Of a stretch of DNA of 7,717 nucleotides, positions 6,555 through 7,717 are shown piece after piece. Source of the stretch: an uncultured Bacilli bacterium (GTDB taxonomy: Bacteria; Bacillota_I; Bacilli_A; RF39; UBA660). How positions within the stretch are numbered: the first letter of the stretch is position 1; every line of letters starts with the position of its first letter. Both the position numbers and the translations under genes were made by a program. The stretch is taken from the NCBI GenBank assembly GCA_947624075.1, contig CANQIM010000053.1:1-7717 (forward strand), written 5' to 3'. The notes below the pieces were generated by a model. It was not told where the DNA came from. It did not search any database and saw nothing but the letters and a program-made list of their open reading frames with translations.

Positions 6555-6984
6555 CATTTGTCGTTCTCCTATGGCCATGTTTATGATGCAAGAAAAACTT
6601 AGAAAACTTAATCTAGAAAAAGACTTCTTTATTACATCTAGAGCAACTTCCTATGAAGAACAAGGAAATGATATGCATGAAGGAGCTAAAAAAGTCTTAC
6701 AAGAAAATAATATTCCTTTTACAAAACACACTGCTAGTAAAGTTCAAAGTATTGATTATGATGATTATGACTACTTTATTGGAATGGATGAATACAATGT
6801 AAAAATTATGAAGTATCTTTTCCATAATGATCCTAAAGAGAAAGTTTCCTTATTACTAGATAGAAATATTGAAGATCCTTGGTATACAGGTGACTTTGAA
6901 AAAGCCTATAATGATATTGAAATAGGAATAGATAATTTACTAAATAAATTAGAAAAGAAAAAAATCTTTCAAAAAGAAAGATAA
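6523..6984 (+). CDS. Low-molecular-weight protein tyrosine phosphatase
   Basis: This cytoplasmic 153-residue phosphatase hydrolyses phosphotyrosine (or a related phosphoamino acid) through a phosphocysteine intermediate. The P-loop VCLGNICRSP (7-16) follows strand beta-1, with nucleophile Cys8, Arg14 and Ser15. The general acid is Asp118 in DPWY (118-121), and the length is typical of the family. The residue before the second cysteine is Ile12. In YwlE-type arginine phosphatases this position is Thr, so tyrosine phosphatase activity is more likely. GAGG (6513-6516) is six bases before the ATG, and both lie inside the end of addA. The 32-base overlap in a different frame makes co-transcription and coupling likely. 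No partner tyrosine kinase is in the window. The lysine-rich tail (144-153) may be dispensable. Confidence 0.93.
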   Translation: MIKICFVCLGNICRSPMAMFMMQEKLRKLNLEKDFFITSRATSYEEQGNDMHEGAKKVLQENNIPFTKHTASKVQSIDYDDYDYFIGMDEYNVKIMKYLFHNDPKEKVSLLLDRNIEDPWYTGDFEKAYNDIEIGIDNLLNKLEKKKIFQKER

Positions 6985-7012
6985 AAAAATCCCATTGATT
7001 AAGGGATTTTTT
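6984..7012. terminator. Bidirectional terminator between the phosphatase gene and pyrH
   Basis: A6 followed by TCCC (6984-6993) pairs perfectly with GGGA followed by T6 (7003-7012) around a nine-base loop, giving a 10-bp stem. Each strand has its own T tract after the GC core, so it can stop both convergent units. Its edges touch both genes: 6984 is the last base of the phosphatase stop codon, and the pyrH stop (complement of 7013-7015) begins at the next base after the hairpin. Confidence 0.88.
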
Positions 7013-7711
7013 CTATTTAACTAAAGTACCTATATCTTCTCCAAGAATTATTTTCTTTAAATTATCTTTTTCTAAAATATTAAAAACTAAAATAGGAATG
7101 TCTTCTTCCATACAAAGACTAATAGCTGTTTTATCCATTACATTTAATTTTCTATTTAAAACATCAATATAAGATATTTCCTTAAATTTAGAAGCATCCT
7201 CAAATTTTTTAGGATCCTTATCATAGACACCATCTACTTTAGTTGCTTTTAATAATATATCGGCTTTTATTTCACATGCTCTTAAAGCTGAAGCTGTATC
7301 TGTTGAAAAGAAAGGACTACCAGTACCGCAACCAAAGATAACAACACGTCCCTTTTCTAAATGTCTTATTGCTCGATCTTTTATATAAAATTCAGCTATT
7401 TGACGCATTTCAATACCAGTTTGAACACGGACAGGTACATTTAATTGTTTTAAAGCATCTCCTAAAGCCAAAGCATTCATTACTGTACCCATCATACCTA
7501 TATAATCACTTGTTGCTCGCTCCATAAACTCATTACTTTTACCCCTCCAAAAGTTACCTCCACCAACAACGATAGCTACATCAACACCAAGTTCAGCGAT
7601 TTCCTTAATTTCTTGACCTAACTCTAAAACGCGATTAAAATCAATGCCTTGTTCCTTTACTCCTCCTAAAACTTCACCACTTAATTTTAAAAGAATTCTT
7701 TTATATTTCAA
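7013..7711 (-). CDS. pyrH: UMP kinase (uridylate kinase)
   Basis: This is the bacterial hexameric amino-acid-kinase-type UMP kinase, which phosphorylates UMP to UDP with ATP in pyrimidine nucleotide synthesis. Visible motifs are KRILLKLSGEVL (4-15), IVVGGGNFWRG (47-57), DYIGMMGTVMNALALGDAL (69-87), GCGTGSPFFSTDTASALRA (127-145) and LLKATKVDGVYDKDP (153-167). The 232 residues are nearly full length for a family of about 240. The start at 7711 is TTG, not ATG, and only six bases remain upstream (AGATTT in sense). The frame is still open to the edge, so translation could begin further upstream, and no ribosome binding site can be assessed. The gene is last in its unit, closed by the terminator at 6984-7012. 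The usual downstream partner frr does not follow. Confidence 0.96.
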   Translation of the reverse strand: MKYKRILLKLSGEVLGGVKEQGIDFNRVLELGQEIKEIAELGVDVAIVVGGGNFWRGKSNEFMERATSDYIGMMGTVMNALALGDALKQLNVPVRVQTGIEMRQIAEFYIKDRAIRHLEKGRVVIFGCGTGSPFFSTDTASALRACEIKADILLKATKVDGVYDKDPKKFEDASKFKEISYIDVLNRKLNVMDKTAISLCMEEDIPILVFNILEKDNLKKIILGEDIGTLVK

Positions 7712-7717
7712 AAATCT

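Noticed and set aside
1134..6984. Novel defence system around the tail-collar gene and AddAB
   Set aside because: AddA and AddB carry standard motifs of the housekeeping recombination complex, and the terminator at 1011-1037 separates them from the collar gene. Nothing links them functionally.

Overview
The window comes from a low-GC, Firmicutes-like bacterium, probably one of the AT-rich gut Bacilli/Mollicutes-related lineages; I cannot name the species. The support is strong AT bias, clear AGGAGG-type ribosome binding sites, the Firmicutes gene order addB-addA, Gram-positive-type hairpin/T-tract terminators and a probable TTG start. The genes end in TAA or TAG, and every Trp codon I checked is TGG. 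All reading frames stay intact under the standard bacterial code, so it does not look like a UGA=Trp mycoplasma.

Layout: (1) 1-359 is non-coding. It holds a hairpin for something left of the window, a set of TGCAA-led near-repeats about 24-25 bases apart, a good terminator (123-147), a consensus-like promoter (149-179) and a 170-180 base leader. (2) 360-1001 encodes a small secreted protein: a signal peptide, a short 'ATNVQAAID' linker typical of phage tail proteins, and a phage tail-collar / T4 gp10 C-terminal-like domain. It ends in its own terminator (1011-1037). (3) 1134-6984 is a tight three-gene operon: addB, addA (no gap) and a low-molecular-weight protein tyrosine phosphatase (32-base overlap). 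(4) A bidirectional terminator (6984-7012) separates this operon from convergent pyrH (UMP kinase) on the minus strand, whose 5' end lies at the right edge of the window.

The most striking feature is an uninterrupted run of ten G (164-173) in this AT-rich DNA, lying exactly between a perfect TTGACA and a perfect TATAAT. It sets the spacer at 19 bases. Loss of two G would restore the optimal 17. This is the architecture of a slipped-strand, phase-variable promoter, as at Neisseria porA, and it drives an exported protein with a phage receptor-binding-type fold. My main hypothesis is therefore a self-contained, phase-variable surface adhesin or receptor built from a phage tail module and flanked by terminators. 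The rest of the window is conserved housekeeping: AddAB double-strand break processing, a phosphatase and pyrimidine nucleotide synthesis. AddB is unusually short.
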